In this document: positions 6,811 through 16,047 of the stretch, one piece after another | How the letters are laid out: every line of letters begins with the position of its first letter | Position numbering within the stretch: position 1 is the stretch's first letter | Source of the DNA: Microbacterium karelineae | GTDB lineage: Bacteria; Actinomycetota; Actinomycetes; Actinomycetales; Microbacteriaceae | Direction: 5' to 3' | Assembly: GCF_009745985.1 (NCBI RefSeq) | Contig: NZ_WFIX01000190.1 | Coordinates: 667,186 to 731,185 of the forward strand | Length of the DNA: 64,000 nt | Translations under genes and position numbers: made by a program | The notes under the pieces: generated by a model | What the model was told of the DNA's origin: nothing | Databases searched by the model: none | The model's input: the letters and a program-made list of their open reading frames with translations, nothing else

Positions 6811-8787
6811 GTGAACCCCCGCGCGATGCGGGCCGCCGGGCCCCTGCTCCTCCTGCTCGCCGCGTGCGTCGCCCTCATCGGGTCGCTCGTGATCGCGGGT
6901 GGCGCGGATCCGCTCGCGCTGCAGGATCCCGGACCGATCGTCCGGTGGTCGCTCCCGGCGGCGAAGCTCCTCGTGAACGTCTCCGGATCCGTGATGCTCG
7001 GATCCCTCGTGCTCGCGCTCTTCGCGCTCGGGACCGAGGAGCGCGCGTTCGGCATCGCGCTCGACACGGCCTCGATCGGCGCGGCGGTCTTCACGATCGC
7101 GAGCGGCGCGACCACCTTCCTCAACTACATGCTCGGGCTCAACCCGCAGCTGTCGCTCAGCTCGGAGTTCGGCGCGCAGCTCGGCAGCTACCTCACCACG
7201 CGCGAGATCGGGCAGGCCTGGCTCATCCAGACGATCGCCGGCGGCATCGTCACGGTCCTCGCCTTCGCGGTGCGCGGGTGGACGTCGACCCTCATCACGA
7301 CGATCCTCGCCGCGGCGAGCCTCGTGCCGATGGCGACGCAGAGCCACTCGGGCGACCTCGCCGACCACTCCCTCGTGATCACCTCGATCGCGGTGCACAT
7401 CCTCGGATCGGCCGTGTGGCTCGGCGGGCTCGTCGTGCTCGTCGCGGTCCGGCCGGCGCTCGACGCCCGGCGCATGCGGGTCGTCCTCGAGCGCTACTCG
7501 TCGATCGCGCTCGCCGCGTTCATCGTCGTCGCGGTCTCCGGCTTCCTGCGGTCCCTCGCCTCGATCGCGTCGCTCGATCAGCTCGTGGCGGATCCGTACG
7601 GGCTCGTCCTGCTCGTCAAGATCGTCATGCTCGCCGCGATGGGCGCGCTCGGCGTCTGGTATCGGCGCCGGCTCATCGCGAGGAGCGCCGAGCGGAACGC
7701 GATGTTCTGGGCCGTGCTCGCGCTCGAGTTCGTTTTCATGGGGATCGCCTCGGGCGCGGCCGCCGCGCTCGCGCGATCCGCGTCACCGCTCACGGAGGCC
7801 AGCGCGCCGATCCAGGAGACGCCCGCCGAGATCCTGAACGATGCGCCGCTGCCGCCCGAACTCACCGCGCACGCGTGGTTCACCCAGTGGGAGATCGACC
7901 CGCTCTGGCTGCTCGTGGGCCTGTTCGCGGCCTTCTTCTACGCGGCGGGCGTGCGCCGCCTGCGGCGCCGCGGCGACGCGTGGCCCGTGTACCGCACCGT
8001 CATGTGGATGATCGCGATCGCTCAGCTGATCTGGGTCACGAGCGGCCCCCTCAACGCCTACGGGCACTACCTGTTCAGCATGCACATGCTGCTGCACATG
8101 CTGCTCAGCATGGACATCCCGCTTCTGCTCGTCGCAGCTGCCCCCGTCACGCTCGCGTCGCGCGCGATCAGCAGGCGCGACGACGGCACGCGCGGCGGTC
8201 GCGAATGGATCCTGTGGGCCGTGCACAACCCGCTCGCGAAGGTCCTCACGAACCCGTTCGTCGCGGCGGGGCTCTTCATCGGATCCCTCTGGGCGTTCTA
8301 CTTCTCCGACCTGTTCCGCTGGAGCCTCTACGACCACCTCGGGCACGAGTGGATGATCGCGCACTTCCTCGTCACGGGGTACCTGTTCGCGATGACGCTC
8401 GTCGGGATCGATCCGGTGCCGTGGCGCCTGCCATATGCGGGACGGCTCGTCCTGCTGATCGTCGTCATGGCCATGCACGCGTTCTTCGGCATCGCGATCA
8501 TGAGCCAGGAGGGCCTCATGGTCGCCGAATGGTACGGATCCATGGGGCGCGACTGGGGCCCGACACCCCTCGAAGACCAGTACACGGGCGGTGGGATCGC
8601 CTGGTCGATCGGCGAGATCCCCACCGTCATCACGGCGATCACGGTCGCGATCCAGTGGAGCCGCAGCGACGAGCGGCAGCAGAGACGGCGCGACCGGCAC
8701 GCCGACCGGACGGGTGATGCCGAGCTCGAGGAGTACAACGCGCGCCTCGCGCAGATCGCCGAGCGCGACCGGGCGCGCGGGCTGTAG
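6811..8787 (+). CDS. CopD-CtaG fusion membrane protein (copper handling / cytochrome oxidase assembly)
   Basis: 658 residues. The first half (about 1-310) has around eight helices, with SGDLADHSLVITSIAVHILG and VWLGGLVVL matching the CopD copper-resistance domain. The second half (about 350-620) matches the Caa3_CtaG domain: MLLHMLLSMDIPLLL, HEWMIAHFLVTGYLF and a His/Met-rich GIAIM. CtaG-type domains assist copper insertion into cytochrome oxidase, and the fused form is common in actinobacteria. GTG 6811 is chosen because TAGGAT (6798-6803) sits just where a -10 of a leaderless message would be; ATG 6826 is an alternative. Confidence 0.85.
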   Translation: MNPRAMRAAGPLLLLLAACVALIGSLVIAGGADPLALQDPGPIVRWSLPAAKLLVNVSGSVMLGSLVLALFALGTEERAFGIALDTASIGAAVFTIASGATTFLNYMLGLNPQLSLSSEFGAQLGSYLTTREIGQAWLIQTIAGGIVTVLAFAVRGWTSTLITTILAAASLVPMATQSHSGDLADHSLVITSIAVHILGSAVWLGGLVVLVAVRPALDARRMRVVLERYSSIALAAFIVVAVSGFLRSLASIASLDQLVADPYGLVLLVKIVMLAAMGALGVWYRRRLIARSAERNAMFWAVLALEFVFMGIASGAAAALARSASPLTEASAPIQETPAEILNDAPLPPELTAHAWFTQWEIDPLWLLVGLFAAFFYAAGVRRLRRRGDAWPVYRTVMWMIAIAQLIWVTSGPLNAYGHYLFSMHMLLHMLLSMDIPLLLVAAAPVTLASRAISRRDDGTRGGREWILWAVHNPLAKVLTNPFVAAGLFIGSLWAFYFSDLFRWSLYDHLGHEWMIAHFLVTGYLFAMTLVGIDPVPWRLPYAGRLVLLIVVMAMHAFFGIAIMSQEGLMVAEWYGSMGRDWGPTPLEDQYTGGGIAWSIGEIPTVITAITVAIQWSRSDERQQRRRDRHADRTGDAELEEYNARLAQIAERDRARGL

Positions 8788-8846
8788 GCGGCGAGCGCCC
8801 GCGACCGATCCGGTCGCCGGATGCCGCCTGAGGCCGCTGCCGCCGC

Positions 8847-9947
8847 TCAGCCGTCGTCGCCGGCGCGGTCGATCGTGATGTGCACCGCGCCGTCGTCGCG
8901 CACGTCGACGTCGGCGACCATCGTGAAGTACACCTCGCGCTCGACGGGGACGAGGGCGCCGGAGTAGTAGTCAAGCACCGTGAGCGACAGCCGGGCCATC
9001 CCTGACGTCGCCGACACCGTCCAGTCGTCGCCAGCGGGGACGAGCGCCGTGCGCGGCGGGTCGGCGAGCTCCCACACGATGTCGGACTGGGCGATTCCCG
9101 TCGCCGAGACCTCGGGCGGCGCGCCGAACGGGCATCCCGAGGGCTGCAGCACCGCCTGTGTCGTGCACTGCGAGACGAGATACTCCTCGACCTTCGTCTG
9201 CACGACATCGCTCAGCTCGTCGGTGGGCTGCGTCTGGATGTCGACGGGGATCACGTCGAACGGCTCCGTCGCCCGGACAGGCTGCGGAGCGGCGATCGTC
9301 GCCGGGGTGTCGACCGCGATCTCATAGTCGCCGGGGGAGAAGGTCAGGAGGGAGACCGCGTCGAGCGGCTCGGCTTCGAGCCCCGCCGGCGAGATCTGGC
9401 GCTTGTCGATCTCGAAGTCGTTGACCGTGAAGCGCCACGCGCCGCGCACCGTCAGGTCGATCACCGAGAGGGGGCTCTCGGCGAAGCCCCACTCGGGCAC
9501 GATTCCCGTCGCCCCCGTGCGCTCGACCTGGAACACCATCTGCTGAGCGCTGCCGTCGAGCGTGAAGGAGACCGTGACCTCCGTGACCTCGCCGTCGTCC
9601 CCCTCCACCGTGCGCTCGCCGACGGCGGCGATGTCGGCGATCTCGCTCGTGAGCGTCGCGGAGCGCAGCAGCGTCTCGGACGCGTATCCGCGCCCGATCG
9701 CCTCGAGATCGGCGTATTCGGGGGCGACGCCCGGCATCGCGAGAGCGCCGGACGCATCGGCCTCGGCGATCTTCTCGACGTACCGTTCGGCGAACGAGCT
9801 CGCGCTCCAGAACTCCTTGTAGAGCGAGAGGAAGCCGACGACGATCGCCGCGAGGAGCACGCCGAAGAGCACGAGCACGACGACGAGCTGCAGGATCGGA
9901 TGCCGTGAGCGGCGCGCGGGCGCGTGCTCGTCAGATCCGGTGGACAT
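8847..9947 (-). CDS. Single-pass membrane protein of unknown function
   Basis: 366 residues. A charged N-terminus (HAPARRSRH) is followed by one long hydrophobic helix (about 19-42, LQLVVVLVLFGVLLAAIVVGF) and then an extracellular soluble part rich in beta-strand. Two Cys (SQCTTQAVLQPSGCP) could form a disulfide. No known domain is recognised. The ATG at 9947 is preferred over an upstream in-frame GTG, because a TAGACT hexamer on the minus strand (9954-9959) places the transcript start at this ATG. It is divergent from the helicase gene with about 85 bases between them. Confidence 0.65.
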   Translation of the reverse strand: MSTGSDEHAPARRSRHPILQLVVVLVLFGVLLAAIVVGFLSLYKEFWSASSFAERYVEKIAEADASGALAMPGVAPEYADLEAIGRGYASETLLRSATLTSEIADIAAVGERTVEGDDGEVTEVTVSFTLDGSAQQMVFQVERTGATGIVPEWGFAESPLSVIDLTVRGAWRFTVNDFEIDKRQISPAGLEAEPLDAVSLLTFSPGDYEIAVDTPATIAAPQPVRATEPFDVIPVDIQTQPTDELSDVVQTKVEEYLVSQCTTQAVLQPSGCPFGAPPEVSATGIAQSDIVWELADPPRTALVPAGDDWTVSATSGMARLSLTVLDYYSGALVPVEREVYFTMVADVDVRDDGAVHITIDRAGDDG

Positions 9948-10031
9948 GGGCACAGTCTAGAAACGCTTCGCCTGTGGAGACGCTCCCCGTCGGCCAGTCG
10001 TTGCACGACCGTGCTCTCGTACGATGGGGAG

Positions 10032-11405
10032 ATGCCCGCTCCGACGCTCTCCGCCGAACAGGAGGCCCTGTTCCGGCTGATCGAGGACACGCAGGAGCAC
10101 GTGTTCGTCACGGGCCGCGCAGGCACCGGCAAGTCGACGCTCCTGCGCCACCTCACGTGGAACACGAAGAAGCAGATCGCGATCTGCGCCCCGACGGGCG
10201 TCGCGGCGCTCAACGTCGAGGGGCAGACGATCCACTCGCTGTTCAAGCTTCCGATCGGCCTCATCGCCGACAGCGATCTCGACCAGTCCGATGCGACTCG
10301 CAAGCTGCTGAACGCGATCGACACTCTCGTGATCGACGAGATCTCCATGGTCAACGCCGATCTCATGGACGGGATCGATCGCTCGCTCCGACAGGCCCGC
10401 GCCCGCAGGCGCGAGCCGTTCGGAGGGGTGCAGATCGTCATGTTCGGCGATCCGTACCAGCTCGCTCCCGTGCCGCCGCGGGGCGACGAGGCGAAGTACA
10501 TCGACGACCACTATCGCTCGTTCTGGTTCTTCGACGCGAAGGTGTGGGCGGGCGATCAGGCGGGCGACGGCCTGATCGAGATGGGGCGGCACGGCGCCGA
10601 GCTGCACATCCGCGAGCTGACGCAGATCCATCGTCAGGACGACGATGCGTTCAAGGCGATGCTCAACGCCGTGCGCTACGGCCGCGTCACGGCCGACATC
10701 GCGCAGGCGCTCAACGACGCCGGGGCGCGCACGCCGCCGGAGGACGCTGGCGACCCGGTGATCACGCTCGCGACACGCAACGACCGCGTCAACTCGATCA
10801 ACGCGAAGCACCTCGACGCGCTCCCGGGGCGGGAGCAGACCGCGGTCGCCGAGGTCACGGGCGACTTCGGTCGCGGCGACATCTACCCGGCGGACGAGCA
10901 CCTCAAGCTCAAGATCGGTGCGCAGGTGATGTTCCTGCGGAACGACACCGGATCGGGCGGAGAACCGCCCCGCTGGGTCAACGGGACGATCGGCACGGTC
11001 ACGAAGATCCAGGGCGACAGCGTGCGCGTCGATGTCGACGGCGACGAGTTCGACGTCGAGCCGGCGGTGTGGGAGAAGTATCGCTACGCGTACGACCCGT
11101 TCCAGAAGAAGCTCTCGCGCGATGTGGCGGCAGAGTTCACGCAGTTCCCGCTGCGCCTCGCGTGGGCCGTGACGATCCACAAATCGCAGGGGAAGACATA
11201 CGACCGCGCCATCGTCGATCTGGGATCCGGGGCGTTCGCGCCCGGCCAGACCTATGTGGCGCTGTCGCGGCTGACCTCGCTCGACGGCCTGTACCTGACG
11301 CGCCCCCTGCGGCCGCGCGACATCCGGGTCGATGAGAACGTGCGGCGATTCATGAGGAACGCGTGGGAGAAGCAGGGCGCCGAGATGCGCGCCGCATCCG
11401 GGTGA
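10032..11405 (+). CDS. Pif1/RecD-like superfamily 1 DNA helicase
   Basis: 457 residues. Walker A is GRAGTGKST (28-36) and Walker B is LVIDEIS with D102-E103. Motif III is VQIVMFGDPYQLAPVPP. The C-terminal 2B/SH3-like end has RLAWAVTIHKSQGKT and GQTYVALSRLTSLDGLYL, typical of Pif1 and RecD helicases. It likely unwinds DNA 5'-3' in the cytoplasm. No partner nuclease lies nearby. The start ATG 10032 follows TACGAT (10020-10025) by 6 bases, a leaderless arrangement. The family call is strong; the precise cellular job is not known from sequence. Confidence 0.85.
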   Translation: MPAPTLSAEQEALFRLIEDTQEHVFVTGRAGTGKSTLLRHLTWNTKKQIAICAPTGVAALNVEGQTIHSLFKLPIGLIADSDLDQSDATRKLLNAIDTLVIDEISMVNADLMDGIDRSLRQARARRREPFGGVQIVMFGDPYQLAPVPPRGDEAKYIDDHYRSFWFFDAKVWAGDQAGDGLIEMGRHGAELHIRELTQIHRQDDDAFKAMLNAVRYGRVTADIAQALNDAGARTPPEDAGDPVITLATRNDRVNSINAKHLDALPGREQTAVAEVTGDFGRGDIYPADEHLKLKIGAQVMFLRNDTGSGGEPPRWVNGTIGTVTKIQGDSVRVDVDGDEFDVEPAVWEKYRYAYDPFQKKLSRDVAAEFTQFPLRLAWAVTIHKSQGKTYDRAIVDLGSGAFAPGQTYVALSRLTSLDGLYLTRPLRPRDIRVDENVRRFMRNAWEKQGAEMRAASG

Positions 11406-11469
11406 TCCCCGATAGGCGCACACGCACTCGCCGCATAGACTCGGGGCAGTCTGCATTCCAGGGGGTTAC

Positions 11470-12717
11470 ATGGCTTTCTCGCTTCGCCGCGGACGCATCG
11501 TCGGCGTCTCGTCCGTGCTCGTCGGCGCGCTCGCGCTCGCCGGATGCACCGGCGGCTCGAACCCGGAGCCCGCAGACATCTCGAACCCCCTTCCGGGCGA
11601 CGTCGTGGAGCAGATGCAGGCGGCGACGGAACGGGCGATGGCGGGCGGCGGTGCGCCGGGCGCGATCGTGGGCGTGTGGGTGCCGTGGGCCGGCGAGTGG
11701 GAGGCGGGCCTCGGTGAGACGGCCCCCGGATCCGGCACTCAGCCGACCACGTCGATGTCGTTCCGCGCGGGCGAGATCACGCGGTCGATGACGTGCGATC
11801 TGCTCTACGCGATGGACGGCGGAGTCGTCGATCTCGACGACGAGGTCACGACCTTCGTGCCGACGGTGCCCCAGCTCGAGGGCGTGACGCTCGTCGACCT
11901 GTGCGACGGGCTGTCGGGCCTCGCCCAATCGGAATCCCGACTCTGGAATCACCTGCTCGGCAATCTCGACCGCGTCTGGAATCCGCGCGAGTTCGCGGGG
12001 GCGGGCCTCGGCGCCGGGGTCGGGAACCGCGACGCCTGGTCCGACTCGGACACGGCCTACTTCCTGCTCGGCATCGCGCTCGAGAACGCGTCGCACACAT
12101 CGCTGCGCGAGCTGTACGCCGAGCACATCGCCGAGCCCCTGGGGCTCGATCGCACCTACCTTCCGGCGGACGCGGCGGCGACCCCGGGCACGGACACGCT
12201 GCCCGGCTTCTACTCCGGCTCGCGGACCCAGCAGGAGGGCTGTGTCGCGGAACCGCGCGACGTGACCGAGCTGTCCGCGTCGATCGGCTACGCAGACAGC
12301 GGCGTCGTGTCGAACCTGGACGATCTGCGCGACTATGCGGCCGATCTCGCGGAGCGCGCCGGATCGAGCGAGGAGCTCGAGCCGCGATGGGCCGAGTCGA
12401 TCCCCGTCGATGCCGGCGGTGACCAGTGGGTGCGCGCCGCGGGAGGGGATCGCCTCCTCGGCTCGATGATCGGCCAGCAGGGCGAGATCCTCGGCTACAG
12501 CACGGCGGCCTACAGCGACGTCGACACGGGCCTGACGGTCGTCGTCGCCCTCAACAACTCCGCGGGCGGCGGCGAGCTCGCCGGCGCGCTGGCGCGGGAG
12601 CTCGCGGCGATCGCGATGGAGGCGCCGAGCGATGACCGGCCGGAGGTGTCGCTTCCCTGGACGGCCGAGCAGGCGCACGGGCTCGTCGGCGACGCCGCGG
12701 TGTGCCCGATGGAGTGA
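11470..12717 (+). CDS. Beta-lactamase-fold lipoprotein, catalytic motifs apparently lost
   Basis: 415 residues with a lipoprotein signal (LALAGC, Cys about 26). The fold matches the class C beta-lactamase / serine hydrolase family by its order of blocks: SMSFRAGEITRS, VDLDDEVTTFVP, TLVDLCDGLSGL, YFLLGIALENAS and the late GYSTAAYSDVDTGLTVVVALNN. The active-site SxxK reads GEITR (Glu102, Arg105), the YxN motif reads W190-S191-D192, and the K/HTG box reads GQQG. All three are altered, so it is probably a non-catalytic, binding or scaffolding member. Alignment was by eye. Confidence 0.75.
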   Translation: MAFSLRRGRIVGVSSVLVGALALAGCTGGSNPEPADISNPLPGDVVEQMQAATERAMAGGGAPGAIVGVWVPWAGEWEAGLGETAPGSGTQPTTSMSFRAGEITRSMTCDLLYAMDGGVVDLDDEVTTFVPTVPQLEGVTLVDLCDGLSGLAQSESRLWNHLLGNLDRVWNPREFAGAGLGAGVGNRDAWSDSDTAYFLLGIALENASHTSLRELYAEHIAEPLGLDRTYLPADAAATPGTDTLPGFYSGSRTQQEGCVAEPRDVTELSASIGYADSGVVSNLDDLRDYAADLAERAGSSEELEPRWAESIPVDAGGDQWVRAAGGDRLLGSMIGQQGEILGYSTAAYSDVDTGLTVVVALNNSAGGGELAGALARELAAIAMEAPSDDRPEVSLPWTAEQAHGLVGDAAVCPME

Positions 12718-12737
12718 CCGGCTCCACCGCTCCGTGT

Positions 12738-12759
12738 ATTGTTCCATTGACAGGACAAT
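12738..12759. promoter_or_regulatory. Imperfect palindrome before iolB
   Basis: ATTGTTC (12738-12744) and GGACAAT (12753-12759) form an inverted repeat with one mismatch and an 8-base spacer, 31 bases before iolB. It contains TTGACA (12747-12752). It could be the operator for the LacI regulator encoded just downstream; inferred only. Confidence 0.4.
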
Positions 12760-12790
12760 TGCGGATCACGTGGGGCGAAGGGGCGCGACG

Positions 12791-13666
12791 ATGGGCGAGA
12801 ACCGAATTCAGGCTGGCGACACGGCACACGATCAGTGGGCGATGGACGTCACGCCCGAGCGCGCCGGGTGGGCCTGCAGCGGCATCCGCTCGATCGAGCT
12901 GAGCGCCGGCGAATCGGCCGCGTTCGCGACGGGCGACGACGAGGTCATCCTCGTGCCGCTCGAAGGCGCCTACCGCGTCGCCGTCGACGGCGAGGGGGAG
13001 TGGGACCTCTCCGGGCGGACCGACGTCTTCGCGGGGCCCACGGACGTGCTCTACGTTCCCCGCGATTCGGCCATCACGGTCACCGCCCAGACCGCTGGCA
13101 GGCTCGCGATCCCGACGGTCCGCGCGGAGAACCGCCATCCCGTGCAGCATGTGGCGGCCGATGACGTGCCGGTGTTCGTGCGCGGCGCGGGGCCGTGGTC
13201 GCGCCGCGTGCGCGACTTCGGCAACGCGAGCGTCATCGACGCCGACCGCCTCATCGCCGTCGAGGTGATCAACCCCGGCGGCAACTGGTCGGGGATCCCG
13301 CGGCACAAGCACGACACGGCCAGCGCGCACGAGTCGCAGCTCGAGGAGATCTACTACTTCGAGGCCGCGCCCACGCCAGGCGGCCCAGGATACGGCCTCA
13401 TGCGGGTGTCGTCGTCGGAGGCGGGCGACATCGACGTGACCGAGGAGGTGCGCTCGGGCGACGTCGTTCTCGTGCCCTACGGGTGGCATGGCCCGGTGAC
13501 GGCGCCGCCGGAGAGCGACCTGTACTACCTCAACGTCATGGCGGGATCCACGGGGCGCAGCTGGAACATCACGAACATCGCCGAGGATGCGTGGGTCTCG
13601 GAGCGCTGGGCCGACATGGAGCCTGACCCGCGCGCCACCCGCGAGGGCCTCCCGAGCGCCCGCTGA
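12791..13666 (+). CDS. iolB: 5-deoxy-glucuronate isomerase
   Basis: 291 residues, the usual IolB length, forming a double cupin. The C-terminal cupin carries the metal-binding pattern SGIPRHKHD with a following Glu (LEEIYYFE), and GYGLMRVSS and GDVVLVPYGWHGP fit the family. IolB converts 5-deoxy-glucuronate to 5-dehydro-2-deoxy-D-gluconate in inositol breakdown. The ATG at 12791 follows GAAGGGG. No other iol gene is nearby; only a LacI regulator follows 32 bases later. The rest of the pathway must be elsewhere, or this copy is an orphan. Confidence 0.88.
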   Translation: MGENRIQAGDTAHDQWAMDVTPERAGWACSGIRSIELSAGESAAFATGDDEVILVPLEGAYRVAVDGEGEWDLSGRTDVFAGPTDVLYVPRDSAITVTAQTAGRLAIPTVRAENRHPVQHVAADDVPVFVRGAGPWSRRVRDFGNASVIDADRLIAVEVINPGGNWSGIPRHKHDTASAHESQLEEIYYFEAAPTPGGPGYGLMRVSSSEAGDIDVTEEVRSGDVVLVPYGWHGPVTAPPESDLYYLNVMAGSTGRSWNITNIAEDAWVSERWADMEPDPRATREGLPSAR

Positions 13667-13698
13667 CCCGGCGGCCGCGGATCCGCCACAATGAGGGG

Positions 13699-14697
13699 AT
13701 GAGCCCCTCCCGCCGCGCGACGATCCGCGATGTCGCGGCGGAGGCGGGGGTGTCCAAGTCGCTCGTCTCGCTCGTGTTCTCGGGTGGGCGGGTGAGCGAC
13801 GACCGCCGCGCCCGGGTGCTCGCCGCCGCGGAGCGGCTCGGGTTCCGCCCCAACTACGCGGCCCGGTCCCTCGCGGCGACGGACGGCGGATTCACGGGGA
13901 TCCTCGTCGCCGACCTGCACCATCCTGCGCTCGGCGAGATCGTCGATGCGGCGCGCGTCGAGCTCGCGCGCTCGGGGCGCAGCGCGCTGCTCACCGCCGC
14001 GACGATGCCGGGCGACGATGGATCCGCTGGCCTCGATCGCCGCACACTGCACGTGTTCGGCGATCTGCGGCCGCGCAGCATCATCGTCATCGGATCCGTG
14101 CCCGACGCGGGCGCGATCGCGGAGTCCGCGCCGGGGATCCCGATCGTCGTCGCGAGCGCCGTCGCCGACGCGGCGGATCCCGTCGCGACGGTGCGCTCGG
14201 ACGACGAGGCGGGCATGCGGCTCGTCGTCGATCATCTCGTCGAACGCGGGCATGCCCGCATCGCGCACGTGGGCGGGCGCGGCGGGATCGTCGCGGAGCG
14301 ACGCGCGGCGGCGTATGCCGCCGCCATGACCGCGCATGGACTGGGCGACCAGGTGCGGGTCGCCGACGCGGGCTTCTCCGAGAGCGCCGGATACGCGGCG
14401 GGGCGAGCCCTGTGCGCGGACCCGCCGACGGCGATCGCGTGCGTGAACGACGCGGCGGCCGTCGGCGTGCTCGCGGCCGCGGACGATGCGGGCGCGCGGA
14501 TCGCCGTCGCAGGCTACGACGACTCGCCCATCGCGCGGCTGCGGCAGGTCTCGCTCACGAGCGTGGATCCGCACGCCGCGGAGATCGGCCGCGCGGCGGC
14601 CCGACGCGCGATCGACGCCGAGGAGGGGCGCGCGCCGATCGCGCGTGAGACCCTCGTGGAGCCCGCGCTCGTCGTGCGGGCCTCGACGGCGGCCTGA
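13699..14697 (+). CDS. LacI-family transcriptional regulator
   Basis: 332 residues. The N-terminal helix-turn-helix and hinge read ATIRDVAAEAGVSKSLVSLVFS and RPNYAARSLA. They are followed by a periplasmic-binding-protein-like effector domain (TGILVADLHHPALGEI...) and the late AVAGYDDSPIARL motif. It probably controls iolB, which precedes it on the same strand, with an inositol-related effector; that link is positional. Its start follows CACAAT (13687-13692) by 6 bases, suggesting its own leaderless transcript. Confidence 0.85.
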   Translation: MSPSRRATIRDVAAEAGVSKSLVSLVFSGGRVSDDRRARVLAAAERLGFRPNYAARSLAATDGGFTGILVADLHHPALGEIVDAARVELARSGRSALLTAATMPGDDGSAGLDRRTLHVFGDLRPRSIIVIGSVPDAGAIAESAPGIPIVVASAVADAADPVATVRSDDEAGMRLVVDHLVERGHARIAHVGGRGGIVAERRAAAYAAAMTAHGLGDQVRVADAGFSESAGYAAGRALCADPPTAIACVNDAAAVGVLAAADDAGARIAVAGYDDSPIARLRQVSLTSVDPHAAEIGRAAARRAIDAEEGRAPIARETLVEPALVVRASTAA

Positions 14698-14710
14698 CGA
14701 GCGGATCGCG

Positions 14711-15247
14711 TCAGCCGCGCACCATGCGCAGCAGCTCGGCGACGATCTCGTCGCGGCGCGCGGCGGGATAGGGCGCCTGCTGCATCGCTTCGTCGATCCA
14801 GATCCCGTCCGCGGCGGCGAGGGCGACCTGCTGCTGCAGCGTGAGCGTCGCGACGTCGCCCACCCACCGGTCGCGGAAGTCGATCCACACGCTCGCCAGC
14901 TCGCTGTCGTGCATGACGTCGACGAGCACCGAGAGGTCGCCGACCGCGTCGAGTTCGCCGTCGGTCTCGATCGACGACAGCAGGAAGGCGGCGATGCGGT
15001 CCTCGCGAGAGGCCGTCTCGAGGGGCGCCCCGAGCTGCCGCTTCGCGTCCTCCTCCCAGGCGCCGATGAGGCGCTCGATGACCGCGCGCGCGAGGTCGTC
15101 CTTCGAGGGGAAGTGGTAGAGGACCCCGCCCTTGGTCTTGCCGGATTCGGCCGCGACGGCGTCGTAGGTGAGGGCGCCGAGTCCGACCCGCGACGCGACG
15201 CGCAGCGCGGCCTCCTCGACCTCCGCTCTGGCGCTGGGGCGACTCAT
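14711..15247 (-). CDS. TetR-family transcriptional regulator
   Basis: 178 residues. The N-terminal helix-turn-helix LGALTYDAVAAESGKTKGGVLYHFPSKDDL is typical of TetR proteins (cf. the GxLYxxFxxKxxL pattern). The C-terminal all-helical domain would bind an effector. A ribosome-binding AAAGGA precedes the ATG. It points away from the MFS exporter at 18024, with the gntR-leuA block in between. A TetR palindrome stands before that exporter, so this may be its repressor (see findings). Confidence 0.85.
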   Translation of the reverse strand: MSRPSARAEVEEAALRVASRVGLGALTYDAVAAESGKTKGGVLYHFPSKDDLARAVIERLIGAWEEDAKRQLGAPLETASREDRIAAFLLSSIETDGELDAVGDLSVLVDVMHDSELASVWIDFRDRWVGDVATLTLQQQVALAAADGIWIDEAMQQAPYPAARRDEIVAELLRMVRG

Positions 15248-15311
15248 GGGATCCTTTCGCAGCCCGATCGGTCCAGGCTAGCGGCTGCTGGCCAGGGGCT
15301 CGTCGGCGGCT

Positions 15312-15983
15312 TCAGCTGAGGAGGCCTTTGAGCGCATGGAGGTGCGCTCGGGTGAGCCCCGCGGCGGCATCTGCGTCTCGCGAACTGATCGCCGCGCAGA
15401 TGTGTTCGTGAACGCCCTGGTCATCGTCGTCGCCGTGGTGGCCGCGGAGGTGGAGCATGTCGGTCATGGATTGACGGCTGCGGGGGGCGAAGCTGTCGAA
15501 GAGCTCCAGCAGGATGGGGCTGTGCGCCGCCGCGACGATGCCCCGGTGGAAGGCCATGTCGGTCGCGACGTGTTCGTCGATGTCGGCGCGGCGGGCAGCG
15601 CGCATCTCCAATGCCTGTCGCAGCGCTGCCAGTTCGGCAGAGGTGCGGCGTTCGGCGGCGAGGGCGGCGGCCTCGACCTCGATGGCCGTGCGGGCCTCGA
15701 TGACCCCGACGATGTCGGCGTATCGGAGGGAGGCGTTCCAGGCCTCGGCGGCGTCGGCTGTCGCGATGACGAACACGCCCGCTCCTTGGCGAGTGGCGAG
15801 CACGCCGCGGCCAGCGAGGAGGCGGATCGCTTCCCTGGCGGTGGAGCGACCGACGCCGAGCTGAGGGGCGAGCGTCGTCTCGCCGGGCAGCTTACCGCCG
15901 ACCTCCCATTCCCCGTCCTGGATGCGGACGAGGATGAGTTCAGCGGCCTTCTCGGCGAGGGATTCGCGGCGAACGGTCGTCAT
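15312..15983 (-). CDS. GntR-family regulator, FadR/FCD subfamily
   Basis: 223 residues. A winged helix-turn-helix (LPGETTLAPQLGVGRSTAREAIRLL, then GRGVLATRQGAGVFV) is followed by an FCD-type helical ligand domain with His residues (DMAFHRGIVAAAH, VHEHICAAI) that commonly hold a metal and a carboxylate effector. GGGAGGA precedes the ATG. It is divergent from leuA across a 189-base region that contains a perfect 7-bp palindrome and the leuA leader, so leuA is its likely target. It lacks the GGATCC hexamer common elsewhere in the window. Confidence 0.88.
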   Translation of the reverse strand: MTTVRRESLAEKAAELILVRIQDGEWEVGGKLPGETTLAPQLGVGRSTAREAIRLLAGRGVLATRQGAGVFVIATADAAEAWNASLRYADIVGVIEARTAIEVEAAALAAERRTSAELAALRQALEMRAARRADIDEHVATDMAFHRGIVAAAHSPILLELFDSFAPRSRQSMTDMLHLRGHHGDDDDQGVHEHICAAISSRDADAAAGLTRAHLHALKGLLS

Positions 15984-16007
15984 GCGGTCATCCTCCCACG
16001 GACGAGC

Positions 16008-16030
16008 ACTCCTCTACTTGTCTGAGGAGT
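16008..16030. promoter_or_regulatory. Candidate operator between gntR and leuA
   Basis: ACTCCTC (16008-16014) and GAGGAGT (16024-16030) are perfect inverted arms 9 bases apart, just before the leuA leader. Probable binding site for the divergent GntR regulator or part of the leuA promoter. Confidence 0.45.
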
Positions 16031-16047
16031 TGTGGTACCCTCGACTC

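Noticed and set aside
11470-12717. Antibiotic-resistance beta-lactamase
   Set aside because: The active-site Ser and Lys positions are Glu and Arg, and the other motifs are also altered.
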